Source of the DNA: Pegea sp. RAD2-039
Taxonomy: Eukaryota > Chordata > Thaliacea > Salpida > Salpidae
Direction: 5' to 3'
Assembly: GCA_034620365.1 (NCBI GenBank)
Contig: JAQGEQ010000071.1
Span: 3,286,001 to 3,350,000 of the forward strand
Length of the DNA stretch: 64,000 nucleotides
A program made the translations under genes and the position numbers. This document shows, piece after piece, positions 1 to 12,346 of this stretch. How positions within the stretch are numbered: position 1 is the first letter of the stretch; each line of letters starts with the position of its first letter. Under the pieces are notes generated by a model. That model was not told the origin of the DNA and did not search any database. It saw only the letters and a program-made list of their open reading frames with translations.

Positions 1-2
1 AA

Positions 3-119
3 AGAGATGTCAGATCAGGAAAAGATCTTTGTCGAGTAATTGACGGCCTGAAAATAACATTTAATGGATATTTTAGTGTCAATGAAGCTTTGATAAAGTC
101 TTTCAGAGTTTATCTGTAA
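3..119 (+). CDS. possible last exon of a gene entering from the left (partial)
   Basis: Reading from base 3 gives 38 codons and then TAA at 117-119. The composition is less AT-rich than the DNA that follows and the peptide is mixed in character (it starts RDVRSGKDLCRVIDGL and ends SVNEALIKSFRVYL). It would be the carboxy-terminal exon of a plus-strand gene whose body lies outside the window. No domain is recognised. A chance open stretch of this length is quite possible, so this is tentative. Confidence 0.3.
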   Translation, partial: RDVRSGKDLCRVIDGLKITFNGYFSVNEALIKSFRVYL

Positions 120-3004
120 AAAATTAGATGCAAAATGTGTTTTCGTAAATCAGAAATTCGTTTTAATTATTGCGCTTTAAGTAATCACTTTTTAAAAACA
201 GTATTCAAATTTTTTCCGAAATACTTTTATATTCTTTTTGTAACAACGCACGTTTGTTTTTTACTTTACAATTTAAAAAAACTCTTATTATCACTAATTC
301 TTACATACATGCAATTCTTAATTTTATCATAAATTTGATATCCAAGTAAAAGTTTTAGTGAAACCTTATTCAGTAAAAACCTTATAGACTTTATAGCATC
401 TTTAAAATCAGCGTGTTTTGTTATTTAGTTATGTTTTTGATTTGTATAATTAAGTTTTTAAGAAAATCATTTAATATATATACATTTTGCATTGGAATTT
501 GTGGTAATCATGCAATTAAAAAAACATTTTTTAAACTATCAAGTGCTTTTTTAAAACTCTATAAGAAATAGAAAAGCTGAAAGATATGATTACAATAGAA
601 TAGATACTTGTAGATATTTACAGCAGCTTGAGTACAAAAAAAAAGTTTTCAATTTAAAACAATTTTTTGCCAATAATAAAGCTTTGGGTAAACAGAAGTT
701 TATTTAAACAGCAAATGAGAGCGTGTTGATTCAGTTTTTATTGTTTTGTATGTAACCAAATCAACGACATTACCTTATTGGATATCTTATTGACTTATTG
801 GGTTTTCTTTTTTATTAACTCTACTCAGAATAACTTCTAAAGATTTTTTATATTCAAAAGTTTATTCTTATCTCCTAATTTATAAACAAACAAATTTAAG
901 TAAATAAAAGCTTCCTTTTTTTCAAAATATTTCAGTGAACTTATAAATGAAGCTTTTTTGTATCTTAAGCCATCATTACATACCAGGCTAGAAACATTTT
1001 TTTTCTGAATGAATCTTATTTTAAGTTTTTTAGTTTAGATAAGGGCATTCTTGTCTTCTCATTAAAGATATTTGCAAGCACATTATGAAATCGCTCAAAA
1101 TCAATACCAGCAATTGGGAGGTTATCGTATTAAGTCGTTCCTAATGACGTTTGCAACATCTACTTTGCAAACAGCTGAAGAATAGAAAAGTCAGTTTCAA
1201 AGAAAATAAAGAAACCCTAAAGGCTTTTTCTTTTGTAGTTTACTGTGTACTGCCTTATTAGTTCCTTTGTATTTTACTGTTTATTGCTTTATTTTTAATT
1301 TCATCAGTCATATTACATCCAGCATGACTGTTCTCAGCCTTATTATTATCTACAGATGAAAATTTGCAACTTTTTTATAAATGCCCAGACTATCTTGAAG
1401 TTATTCTCCAAAGATACACTTAATTCAAAAGTATTATCACGTTTAAGATACAAGTAATCATAAATTGATAAATAGATACCAATGTATACTTTTTAATATT
1501 TACTCTTTTCAAGCTTGATTTTCTCATTTGTAATTCATCATTATATTTCAAAATGTTCAATATTTAAATTTTTCGAGACAGTTTAACTTTTACAAATGTT
1601 TTGATTATTTGACCTTTGTTTATTTGTTCACATTATCTTTTAAAGTTCCGAGAAAAATTATTGAAAAAAGTACTAATCCAAAGGTTTTCTGATATTTAAT
1701 TATCTATAAAAACTTTCTCAATAATGTTGTTTACTTCAAATGTTAAATCAACAATGAACATATTAGTTTTGCTTAAAATTAAGTGATGGGATACTATTTA
1801 AATAAAAATATAATTGATAACTTTTTTATTCAATTTTGGACGTCAAAAACTTGTTCAAACTTAAATTCTCTGAAACCATAAAAATACGAAAACAATATAT
1901 TTTATTCATTGTAAAGTTAAGTCATAGAAGTAGGGCAATGTACAAAACATAAGTATCTTTTTTCCTGAATATTCAGACAAATATGTTTTTAAAGAAACAA
2001 AACTTTTTGCTATTAATTACTTTTAATTAAAGCTAAATAAAGTAATTACTTAAACATTCTCATCAAATATCAACTTATTTCAGTATCTTTTTTTGCTCAC
2101 ATTTCAACATCAAATAACAATTTTAAGATGAGTAAGACATTAAAGATTTCATGGAGGGCTCATAAAGTATGATTTTTTAAGAAATTGGTGGTTTACAAAG
2201 TAATCTTTTGTAAGGATTGACTTTTTCAAACGTATTTCATTTGCCCCAACTTTTTGACTGTATCAATAGAATAGTTACAAATGCTTTTTCAGCGAAATTG
2301 TTGTAGCTTTGAGTATATATAAGTTTTATAGCTTTAATAGATATTATTACAACTTGCTTAACACAATTTAATTGTAACCATGCATCTGAAATATGTAACA
2401 AAATACCAATATAACTATTTATAAATGATGTTTAAAATTTTTTATTTCCTTTAGATAAATTTCCTTCAAGGTTATAGCCTCGTTTACATAGAGATTACAG
2501 TTTAAAATTAAGATATATTTATTTGGCTACATATTATTTCTACGCTTATCGTTTCAAAAAATCCTCGTAATACTTTGTAGATATAATAGTAGAAGTTTGA
2601 AAAAAATTTATAAGTAGTCTATATAAAAGTACAAAAATTAGTGTTTGATCTTAAAATTTAATTATGTGTAAACTAATTTTTTTGCCTTTTACAGAAATGT
2701 TTAAAAATTGCTACAATATTGTATTTTAATTAAAAATTTCTACTTTAGGGTTTTCTTTTTGCTTTTGTTGCTAGGCTCTGTCTTATGCTACCAGTATCTT
2801 GCTGTTGGCCTAATGACTAAGGATAGCTAAATGTTTTACGGCTACAATTTTAATGTTTAGTTATTCTGTCCGTAATTTCTGTGAAAATTTTATTGTTTTA
2901 TTAGTTTAGCTTTGTCACTAAAAATATACCTCATATTGTATGATCATTAATTTTCTGTGATATTTAATATTTAACATACTTAGCATTAAAAAATTGAACA
3001 AAAC
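120..3004. other. intergenic, AT-rich, nothing recognised
   Basis: About 2.9 kb of A/T-run-rich DNA. Open frames are short and of low complexity. I see no convincing exon, repeat or RNA gene. Confidence 0.6.
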
Positions 3005-4361
3005 ATGGATTCTGATATAGTGAGTTTTTGATACTTTATAAAAAATTTTTAGCTTATAAATAGTTTTATTTGAAGCATTCTAATTTATTTAGTAGTTATA
3101 AATGTAGATAAAATGTATATAGTTAAATTATAAAAGCTTATATTTTAGCTTACTATAAAGTTAATATATATCTCTATCTTTTATTTTGTGTTTTATTATA
3201 TACTTAAATAAAGAATAATTATCAAATTTTATTTCTGTCAGTTGATTGAAGAATTGTTAACATCTGGACCCATGAAACGTCCTTCTGATGTTGTTGAATT
3301 ATACCTGGGAAATTCCAAACTTGAAAATATAAAATCCTTAGCAAGATTTAAAAATTTACAACGTTTATGGTTAAACTCCAACAAATTGAGAAATTTAATA
3401 TTGAAGGATAACAGTTACAGCTTTCTGAAAACAAATTATCAGTACGTTGCCACTATTAAAAAATGTTATTGTTTTTATTATAATTGATATAATGACTTTT
3501 ATGGAATATATAATTTTTTTTATTACAATATTATTTATAATTGTCTATTATTTCAGAATTGTTGAGTTGCATTTACAAAATAATGAAATAAATACAATAT
3601 CTGGTGCATTGTCTCATTTACACTGTCTGAAAGTACTTATGTTGCAATCAAATCAACTTGCAGATCTTTATGAAGTCCTAATAGAGTTGAAACAAATAAC
3701 CACTCTTGAAAGAATTAGTAAGTCAACTAATTTGCTTTTAACTTATTATCAGTCATAACTTTTGTCTCTATTATTTCAATTTGTATATCTTGGAATAACT
3801 ATTGATTTAAATATTTATTGAAGTGTATATAATTCCAAAAAGTTTGAAAAATTTATTATTTTGAAAGATCTATTTGGAAATCCAATATCTTTTGATGATA
3901 ATTACAGATCTTTAACTGTATTTTCACTGCCAAGCATACAAGTTCTTGATAGAGAAAGTTAGTTGAATGAAGTTTTAATAGTAAATAATTTACATCTAAT
4001 AACAATTAAAGTTGACTTCTATTAAGTTTTAAGATGTGTTATCATACTTCTATGACTACTTACAGCTGTCACCAAAAATGAGAGACTAAAAGCACAAAGT
4101 ATTCACGATGCGAAAGTAGAATATCTTCAAGAAGGTTTATTTATCCAGAAGAAAAATGTTCAAAAGAAACAAAAAGTTAATAAGTTTGTGGAAAAAAGAC
4201 AGTCTAATGGACCAATAAATAGAAAAGTTAGATTATCCTGCTATATTTTTGTTTTAATAATAATTATTATTTGTTTGTATAATGTCAGTACTATACTTAC
4301 ATCTCCACCAATTTATCGTCAGCTTTACTTAACAAAACAGTTTTCAAAGAAAATGCTCTAA
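3005..4361 (+). CDS. LRRC72: LRRC72-like leucine-rich repeat protein
   Basis: Proposed exons are 3005-3019, 3242-3441, 3557-3709 (approximate end), 3868-3957, 4066-4226 and 4323-4361, all in compatible phases. The product has consecutive LRRs: VVELYLGNSKLENIKSL, LQRLWLNSNKL, IVELHLQNNEINTISGAL, LKVLMLQSNQL, then a capping LFGNP...LPSIQVLDRE and a basic tail starting VTKNERLKAQ. Spacing and the cap resemble vertebrate LRRC72, a small LRR protein of poorly known, probably cilium-associated, role. The first exon has only five codons (MDSDI before GTGAGT). The last intron (4227-4322) is 96 bases and stop-free; if retained it would add a spurious hydrophobic segment. AATAAA at 4361-4366 follows the stop directly. 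The LRR fold is sure; the orthology is likely. Confidence 0.78.
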
Positions 4362-6528
4362 ATAAATTTCTATTAAAGATATTTGTGATTTATTTTATTT
4401 TAAATTTCAAACTCAACTTGAACTACTTTTTGATTATTTACTACTAAAGTAAACTACCATCGTTAAAACTAACCACATTAGTTTTGATTACTTGGGTGAA
4501 CATATGCTAAAAATTTTCCCAATAATATTTTTTAAATTTAATTTAAAAACTTTAATTGATTTGGCTATAAATATTTCCACACGTTAAGCATGTCGTAATA
4601 ATATCAAACAAATGATTCTTTTTAGTTTCTTATATTAATGTAGTTATTTCTTTAAATTTTCCTTTTTTATTTATTAAGCTGGCTGATGGCAACCTTTTCA
4701 CTTTGTAGCTGTCAAAAATCATTTCTAAACGAAAAACTTCTGGCAATACAAGTTGCACTTAAAGCTAAAACAAATTTTTGAACTTAAAATAACCTTTTCA
4801 TTAATTGAATAATTTTAAAAGTCTATTTTTCTATCAAATAAAATTAAATTTTTATGTTTTCAAATTTTTTATTTAATCATTAAACATTATCTACCTGTAA
4901 TAAACTATTGATCTAATTATCAAAAGTAAAAAATGTTTTTGACAAATCTTCGATATTTCAATTTATATCAACTTTTCTTGAGTAATTTTATGATTACAAA
5001 ATAGTTGTATGATTTTTCATATTTTATTGAAGTTCCACAAATTGTTGCAAAATAAAATGACAACTTACAGAAAGGAGTAGATGTTACAAACGCAACAGTG
5101 TTTCGATTTAAAACATTTAATTGGAAGCGCGTCAAGTTTCAAATGCCATCAATGGAGCAATCTTCTGAAGAAGAACAACCTAAAACTATTTCGATTGAAT
5201 ATTGATAAAAATTTTCGGCTTTTCAGTTTTGCCTATCTACAATAAAATCTGAGAATAATATTGCTACTAGTTTAAGTGCTTACATCAAAGGTTTCGAGTA
5301 TTGTCTACTTTTTAAAGTTCAGAAGTCCTTCTAAGGATTAAACTGTCTTTTAATAATCAAAGGTCCTTGAATACCCACTAATCTTTAGAACTAATTTCAT
5401 GGAAATAAAAAAAATATGTTATAAAAAATATAAATTGTTTATCTTTCATTTTAGAGAAGATTAAATATACATTGCTTGAAAATTTCTATTCAATAAATTT
5501 CTTTCAGCTTCTTATATATAGATAACATTTTAGCTTACGAGGTAATAGTTTGAAAAACTAAGAAAAACGTTTTTAAAATAGAAAAATTCTGCTTTTACTT
5601 ATATATGTATATTACACTAATCTATAGCGATCCGCTACAAACAATAATTTCTGAACTAGCTTTACAAATTATAAATTTTTGTTCGATTGATTTTCCCGTT
5701 CCAGTTTAGCCATCGTTACTTTATAATAGACGATTTAAAACTTAAAATGATGCTTTCCTTATTGGCTTAGATAAATCTTTCTGATAATCTTATTCTTTTT
5801 CATTCAAAGATTTAAATCGTTATTATTTTTGTACAAACAATTCATCAAAACAACAATTTGCTTAAATCAATACAAAAGTTGAAGAGAAAGTTGAAAATGT
5901 ACAGAAGAACAAAGATAAAATTTGTTTTAATTATAGTAACTGTAACATAACAAATATTAAATTCTTGAAACAATAAGTCAACTGTTTTACTTCTGAAAAA
6001 ACTAAAAGGAAATATGATACGTGGTAAAACAAAACAAATAGTTAAATTTATATATTAGCTTGAATAGCTCCGAATGAAATTCAATTATACTGAACTTAAT
6101 ATATAAAGATAATTGATTTTTTTATAATCAACAATTTGATTATCTGATTCATAAACTAGCATAATATATAAAACATTTTATGTAAAACAAAGATGACTGG
6201 TTTTTCTTGCTTTTATCTTCATTTCTGCTTCACGATATGCCTAAGGCTGAATTCATTTTTTGTTATGTGAAAAGTATTTTACAAAACTTTTTTAGCAGAA
6301 AACTATAACTTGAAAGCAGATAGCTACGAAAGGTTAGTAAAAAAAGTAAAAATTTGTTTTTTAAGCGTAATAGAGGATAAAATAATAAAAAAATATTTGA
6401 TTTGATCAAAAAGTTAAATTTTGATAAACTACTCTCGGTTTTAACCAAATAAAAAAGTTTCTAATTTACCATTTACTTGATTATAGAACTGATTTATTCT
6501 AGATTAAAAAGAACAATTAAAGTCTAGG
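4362..6528. other. intergenic, AT-rich, nothing recognised
   Basis: About 2.2 kb of A/T-rich DNA without convincing exons. Short open frames here, including the minus-strand one near 6263-6448, are low-complexity K/L/F-rich and look like chance. Confidence 0.55.
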
Positions 6529-9500
6529 ATGAGGAAACGGTTGATAAAGCGGTCTTTGGAATTTATAGGAGCTATTGCAATTGTTTACATCCTGCTTGAT
6601 ATATTGGAATCACATACTAGTAGAAATGAATCAGTAAGCAATTAAATTTATGTTATCTTATGAACAATGTTAAGCTACTACAAATATTTCATGAGATTAG
6701 TAAGAATATATCTTTATTGTATCTATTTCATCTTAGATTAATTGTTAATGAAATTAATCAAACTTTCTATTTTTTGTAAAACTTCAGGTAACATTTCTTT
6801 GAATGATTTTTTTGCAGAATTTTGACACAAAATCATTAAAAGATAAAGATCCACTTGAGAGGCATTTACAGGAAATTCAAAAATTAAATCTCGCAGTGAG
6901 CTTTATATAATTTAACTTCATAATCATATAATATAAATTATTTTATGAATTTTCTAGTTTAATTTTTTTGGTTAATAAGATGTTAGTTTGATAAATTCTA
7001 TTGGTTTTTACAAACAAATTACCAACAATTTTATTGATAAATATTATATTATTTACTCAAAGTTTTATTTTGATTATTGTTCAGGTTTTGAGTTAATATC
7101 ATCTTAATAATATCTTACTTCTAAAATATTTCTTAAAGGGGCCAGTATTTGTTTTATTGCTAATAGATTTAAATGAATATGATTGAAACTTTATGAAAGA
7201 TTCTCTTTAAGATCCAGAAGGTTCAGAGGGAACAAGCTCTTCAAAAATCACAAATAGCAGTTGTAAGTTCTACTTTTTTATAAATTTCCTCAATCTTAGG
7301 AGGTTGTAATATAAAATGTTGATGAAATTTATATCATACTTTTAAACTAATTAAAGTGTATCTATTGAAAAATGATACCAATCAACAAAACTTTTTCAAT
7401 AAATTGATCTTTTATCCGTTAACTAAGCTCTTAAAAGCTAAAAAAAACTTCAGCAACCACCGGTGGTTCAAGCAAACCCAAGACCCGAACAAGTTCAAGT
7501 GGCAGACTCCGCTAAGGACGAGGGCGTACGTCTTAAAAATAACATACATGGTTTGTTTTGAACTTTAATAGCATAGAATATTTGTGACAGTAGTTATAAA
7601 TTTCAAGCTTAAATAATTATAAATTACTACAGCTGCTCCAGCAAAGTCAGCAGAAAATGGAAAAGGTGAAGAAAATGTTAATGTTTTTTAATACCTCTTT
7701 ACTTATCAATTTCTTAAAACTCTCAGATAAACCAAAGCCTACTCCAAAATCAAATGGAAAACTTCCAGGAAACACTGCAGGCAAATCTTTATCAGGTTCG
7801 AAGACTTTCAAATTGATACTTATTATGTCCAATGATATTCATCAATTGAGATAGAAACTGAAATATAGCTAAACCTCCAAAGCTTAGGTCAATGAGTACT
7901 GCTTTTTATGACTTACAGATTACCACTTAATTAACAATATAGAATTGAAAAAGTTAAAACAAAAAGTAAACGGATAGATTAAGCACCTTGGTATATGAAA
8001 CCACATGAAAAAAACTAGTTTTGCATAGAAATGCTGTTTTTAGTGATTGAGAGTGCTGACTTGCCTGCTTATGCAGAGATGATAGTGTACATGCTTTCGA
8101 AATATTCTCAGAAGAATTAGTCAGAATATTGTTTTTTTTTCAAACTATTCTTAAAACTAGACTATTAAGCATTATAAATGCGTTAGTTTTGTTTTTATAG
8201 TCAGAATTGCATTTTCTAATTATCTTGAAAAGTGAAATTTGCAGAATTGCATTTTGTAATTTACGCTAACTTATCAAGCATGCAAACTCACCAAATTGTT
8301 TGAATTATTTCGTTTTTTTCTAAATTTACTTTAAATACTTTGGTTTCAACAGAAGTAAACTTTAAACGTTGGTGAGAAAAATGATTTCCAGGGTAATTAC
8401 TCGTAAACCTGTTACTCTGTGACTCTTTTTGAAGAAGATTCTACTGGTATGATCCTTTCAATGGGGACTATTAGGTTACAGCTATCAGTAGTAGATATGA
8501 AAATTTTAGACAGCAAAGTTACATATTGGGGTGAAAATATACCCCCCATTCGGGGAAATTCTTTGCTGGCAAATTCAGGGTAAGATGTTAAATCAAGACG
8601 ACAAACTCACCAAGCTACTTTGCTAAAAGTTAGGTAGTTTTAGTTCTGTATCCTATCAAGAACAGTGTAAGCTTTCATTTAATCGATTAAGTTTTTTTAT
8701 AAAAATAAGAAAAAAGTTGGAACATTTTAGTTATTATAAACGTTTGCGTTAATCATTAAGTAAATCTGATATTCAGAAACTTATATTATCTTCTTCGCCA
8801 TCACCTTGACATCATAAACTCCTAAAATATTTCTCTATTCATCTTTATCTAGAAAAGGAGTTTTTTGCTTCGTAGCCAATTTATTTTTGTATGATAATTC
8901 ATAGATTAAGGTTTATTTGGTATTTTAAAGTATAATGAACACTAGTAGCGTTCTTGAAATCAATTAAATTGACTGGTGCTACAAAATAGAGATTTTATCT
9001 ACTTGAGAATCTGCGATATAGTAGCAATCATGTTTCATTCGCGATTTGCTTTAATTGAATTATATAACAAAAATTGGATTAAAATATTTGAAACTACACC
9101 TTAGGCTTTAGAACTGTCTAATTCAATTGATAAACGCTTGAAATTTTACTATTTTGTGCAGCTTTTATTTATCAAAAATAGGGTTAAAATTCAATGGTAA
9201 ATAAAAACCACATGAAAAAATCATGTTAGGTGCTTTAATGTTTTTTAAATTGTGATTATTTTACACAAACTTATTTATTCATTTCATTCTTTTTATGTTT
9301 TATTAGTTGCAAAATATAATCAATTCATGATAAGCATGTAATTTGAAGAACCAAAAAATGATATAAAACTTTATACAGATGCTAAAAAACCTGCTGCAAG
9401 CCAAGGTAAAGTGCGAGCCTCTCCAAACCTCGGAGTCAACACTAACTTTGACAAAATGAACTTGGTAAGCGTAACTACAGTGGTACTGATTGAATAGATT

Positions 9501-12346
9501 TCTAAACAAGTTTATCGAATATTTTTAAACTTATCATAAACAAATAATTTTTTCTTTAGCCTCAACCTAAATTGAAATCACAAGGTTATGTCTTACCGAT
9601 GCTGTATTTTGATATGGGGCCAAATAACCTATTTCGGCTATTTCGACAAGGTGTAGTAACTGCATATGAAATGGGAAGAACCGTCACCGTTCCAGTTTTT
9701 CATAGGTACATATACATCTTGTTTTATCTTTTACTGATGTAAAAAAGCACAAAATCAGTATAAGTGAAATATTTAGAATAGTTCTATCATTTGAAATGAT
9801 TTGGAGAAAAAGTAATTCAATAATATTATTCGAGAGCGAAAATGGGATAATTTATCATAAAAATAATAAAACACGACAAGCTAAAGTTTTCAACAAAGTC
9901 ATTTGATTCAACTTGTAACAAACAAACAACTTTATTAAAGGCATCCTCGAATGGGTGATGATGCAGAAGACCCTTTTGTTCTCCCAATTTTCGATACAAA
10001 TTACACAGTCGACTTAGTTTGGCCTCCAAGTGAAACAATCGATTTAGGAGCCTTGAGAAAGGTATGAGATATAACTGTTGTATGAAGTGTTTTGATGAGT
10101 GTGACTTGTAAAAGCTCGCTTTGATGTAATTGTTGAACTTCTGGTTGTAAAAACCCATTTCAAATCACAAAATATGTAATATAATCTAGTCGAGCTAATT
10201 TCAAGCTTTAAACTGTAAGAAATTTCAACCCTATATGAAAAACTGATTATACAAAACCATACTTTTTATAAAAAGAACTGTTTCTTAGATACTCACCACA
10301 GAAAAGTATCATATAATTAGAGATTATAAGTAACTGAAACCTCATCAGCTTCGTATATTTTTAGGCAAACTTCTTTGATAATTGATATATTCTCCTTAAC
10401 AACGTATTTAGTTTATTAACTCAATAAATTAAAGTTACTTTGGAAGATGAATCTTAATCAATGTTTCCGATAAAACTTTTGTAGAACCTAAAACTTATTT
10501 TTATAAGAACATTTTAAACGTCTTAGTTCATTCAAGTCGGTCATTAAGTTTAAACTTAAGTATCTTATAAAAAGCTGGACAATTTATAAATCATTTCTTA
10601 ATGATGGTTTTTATGGTTTGTTTTGTTTTAGTTTATGAGCGTCTCATCAATGAAAGACATGAAAAAAAATTGTGGAGGTAAATTAGATGTGGTAGTGAAA
10701 TGTGGAACAATAGACTCGAAGAGGTACAGCGGGATTGAGCACTTTCAACGAGCTGCAGATATGAAGGTTGCTGTTAAAAAATAATTATTTTTAGATTACA
10801 CAACTTAATAATCTTCAAAAATCTTCAAATCTGCTAGAGCTTAAAGTATTTCTGATTAAGGTTCTGAAGGAAATTGAAATTAGTAGCTATGAAGAGTTGG
10901 TTCCAAATGATCTTTCTGCGGGTATCATAAGTCCAGAAGAAGCTAAATGTATGGGGATTGTATATGGGAAGAAGTGCCTACCTGACCAAGACCGGTGGCT
11001 GGCCACATTTTCAAAAATTTCCAAATATTATTGGAGGTAAGAGCAATTTTTTCAAATTAAAAAAAATTGTTTATAAATGCTATAATTCGATGTTCGTTTT
11101 TTGCCATCGGCAACATAGATTACTATTTGTGTCTTTCTTGATTTTCAGCATTCTATAGCTGCCATAGAAATCTGACAAATCGGTTAAAGTATCTTGACTC
11201 GTTCAACTTGTATTTCTAAATTTTAACATTCCAATTAACTTTCTACTACAACATTCAATTATAATTTCTTTAGTTTCATGTAACAATCTTGCTTTATAAC
11301 AACCAATTTGTTTAAATAAAAACTTAAAGTTTATTTTTGATGATTATTGTTATTAACATTAAAATCAAAATAAAATAATTTAACAAAAGAGTAGGTCAAT
11401 AAGATAAAACTTCAAATAATATTCCAAAGATACTTTGCATCCGATTCTTACTTTTACACAGACCTCTACCAGTCCGAAAGTTTTCAATGAGCTTTATAGA
11501 GAATGTCATGGGCAACCGAAAGTTTATGGCCGTGCACTGGAGATACGAATCAGATTGGCTGGACATGTGAGCTGGAAGTAGTTTGAGAGTCTTAGAAATA
11601 TATTCTTGAACTTTTCAGGTGCAAACCAAGTCGCCCTAAGGGGGCGCGAGAGAGAAATCGAGAAATTTGTCGAATCACAATGGGCCTGACATACGATGAT
11701 GATGTTCGGAACTCTTTTATCCAAGCTATCAAGGACAAATTGGCCGATTACAACTTAAAAACCATTTTTTTGGCTAGTCCACCAAATGTTTGTGGCTAAT
11801 AACGCTTTTGGATTTTCCACGTTTTTTAATTTTGTCAATTTTTAACAGAATATCGATTTAATTCGACTCTTTAATCAAAGTTTTCCCGGAAACTTCTTTT
11901 ACTTCGATGATGTAGAAAAATACGCTAAAAAGACTGAAGGACCTGACTTTATGACAAATAACTACAAAACGTCGTTCATCGAACAGGAGATATGCTTCAG
12001 TGAGTTTATTTTGATGGACTCACTTATTATCAACGACGTTTTCAGGGTCTGCTTTGTACTTGGGAGCACCTTTATCGTCTTGGACACAAACCGTTCTTAC
12101 TGATCGATTATCTCGAAATATTAAACAGCATGACAGCGTTTTAAAAGTAGTTGGTGAAGGTGAGTGAAAGTTGATAAACAAGAAAGTCGGTGTGTGTGAA
12201 TGTTTACATGTCAGGTTTCATCTGAGTTTAAAGTTTTTATAAAACTTTTATTTTTAATAGGACGTCAGGGCTTTCCAGAGCTAGTCTTTCAATTTCCAGA
12301 AGGAAATTTTAACTTTGGAGGTATGGTTCCTGGCAAAAAAGTTTGA
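6529..12346 (+). CDS. type II membrane protein with GDP-fucose protein O-fucosyltransferase-like domain
   Basis: Sixteen exons keep one frame for 545 residues: 6529-6633, 6818-6895, 7212-7262, 7454-7525, 7633-7665, 7727-7795, 9379-9405, 9560-9705, 9941-10061, 10632-10766, 10861-11036, 11462-11566, 11619-11787, 11849-11999, 12046-12159, 12261-12346. Residues 1-9 are basic (MRKRLIKRS) and precede a signal anchor at about 10-27, giving Golgi type II topology. Residues 36-145 form a Q/K/L-rich, coiled-coil-like stem. The C-terminal domain has YFDMGPNNLFRLFRQGV near its start, FMAVHWRYESDW, the position of the sugar-nucleotide-binding HxR motif in O-FucT enzymes, and ASPPN later. This matches the divergent O-FucT (PF10250-like) proteins of many invertebrates rather than POFUT1 or POFUT2. 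Acceptor substrate unknown. Intron 6 (7796-9378) may hide further small stem exons. Confidence 0.82.

Noticed and set aside
4227..4322. Transmembrane helix in the LRR protein
   Set aside because: Better explained as an intron with GT-AG ends; LRRC72-type proteins have no membrane segment.
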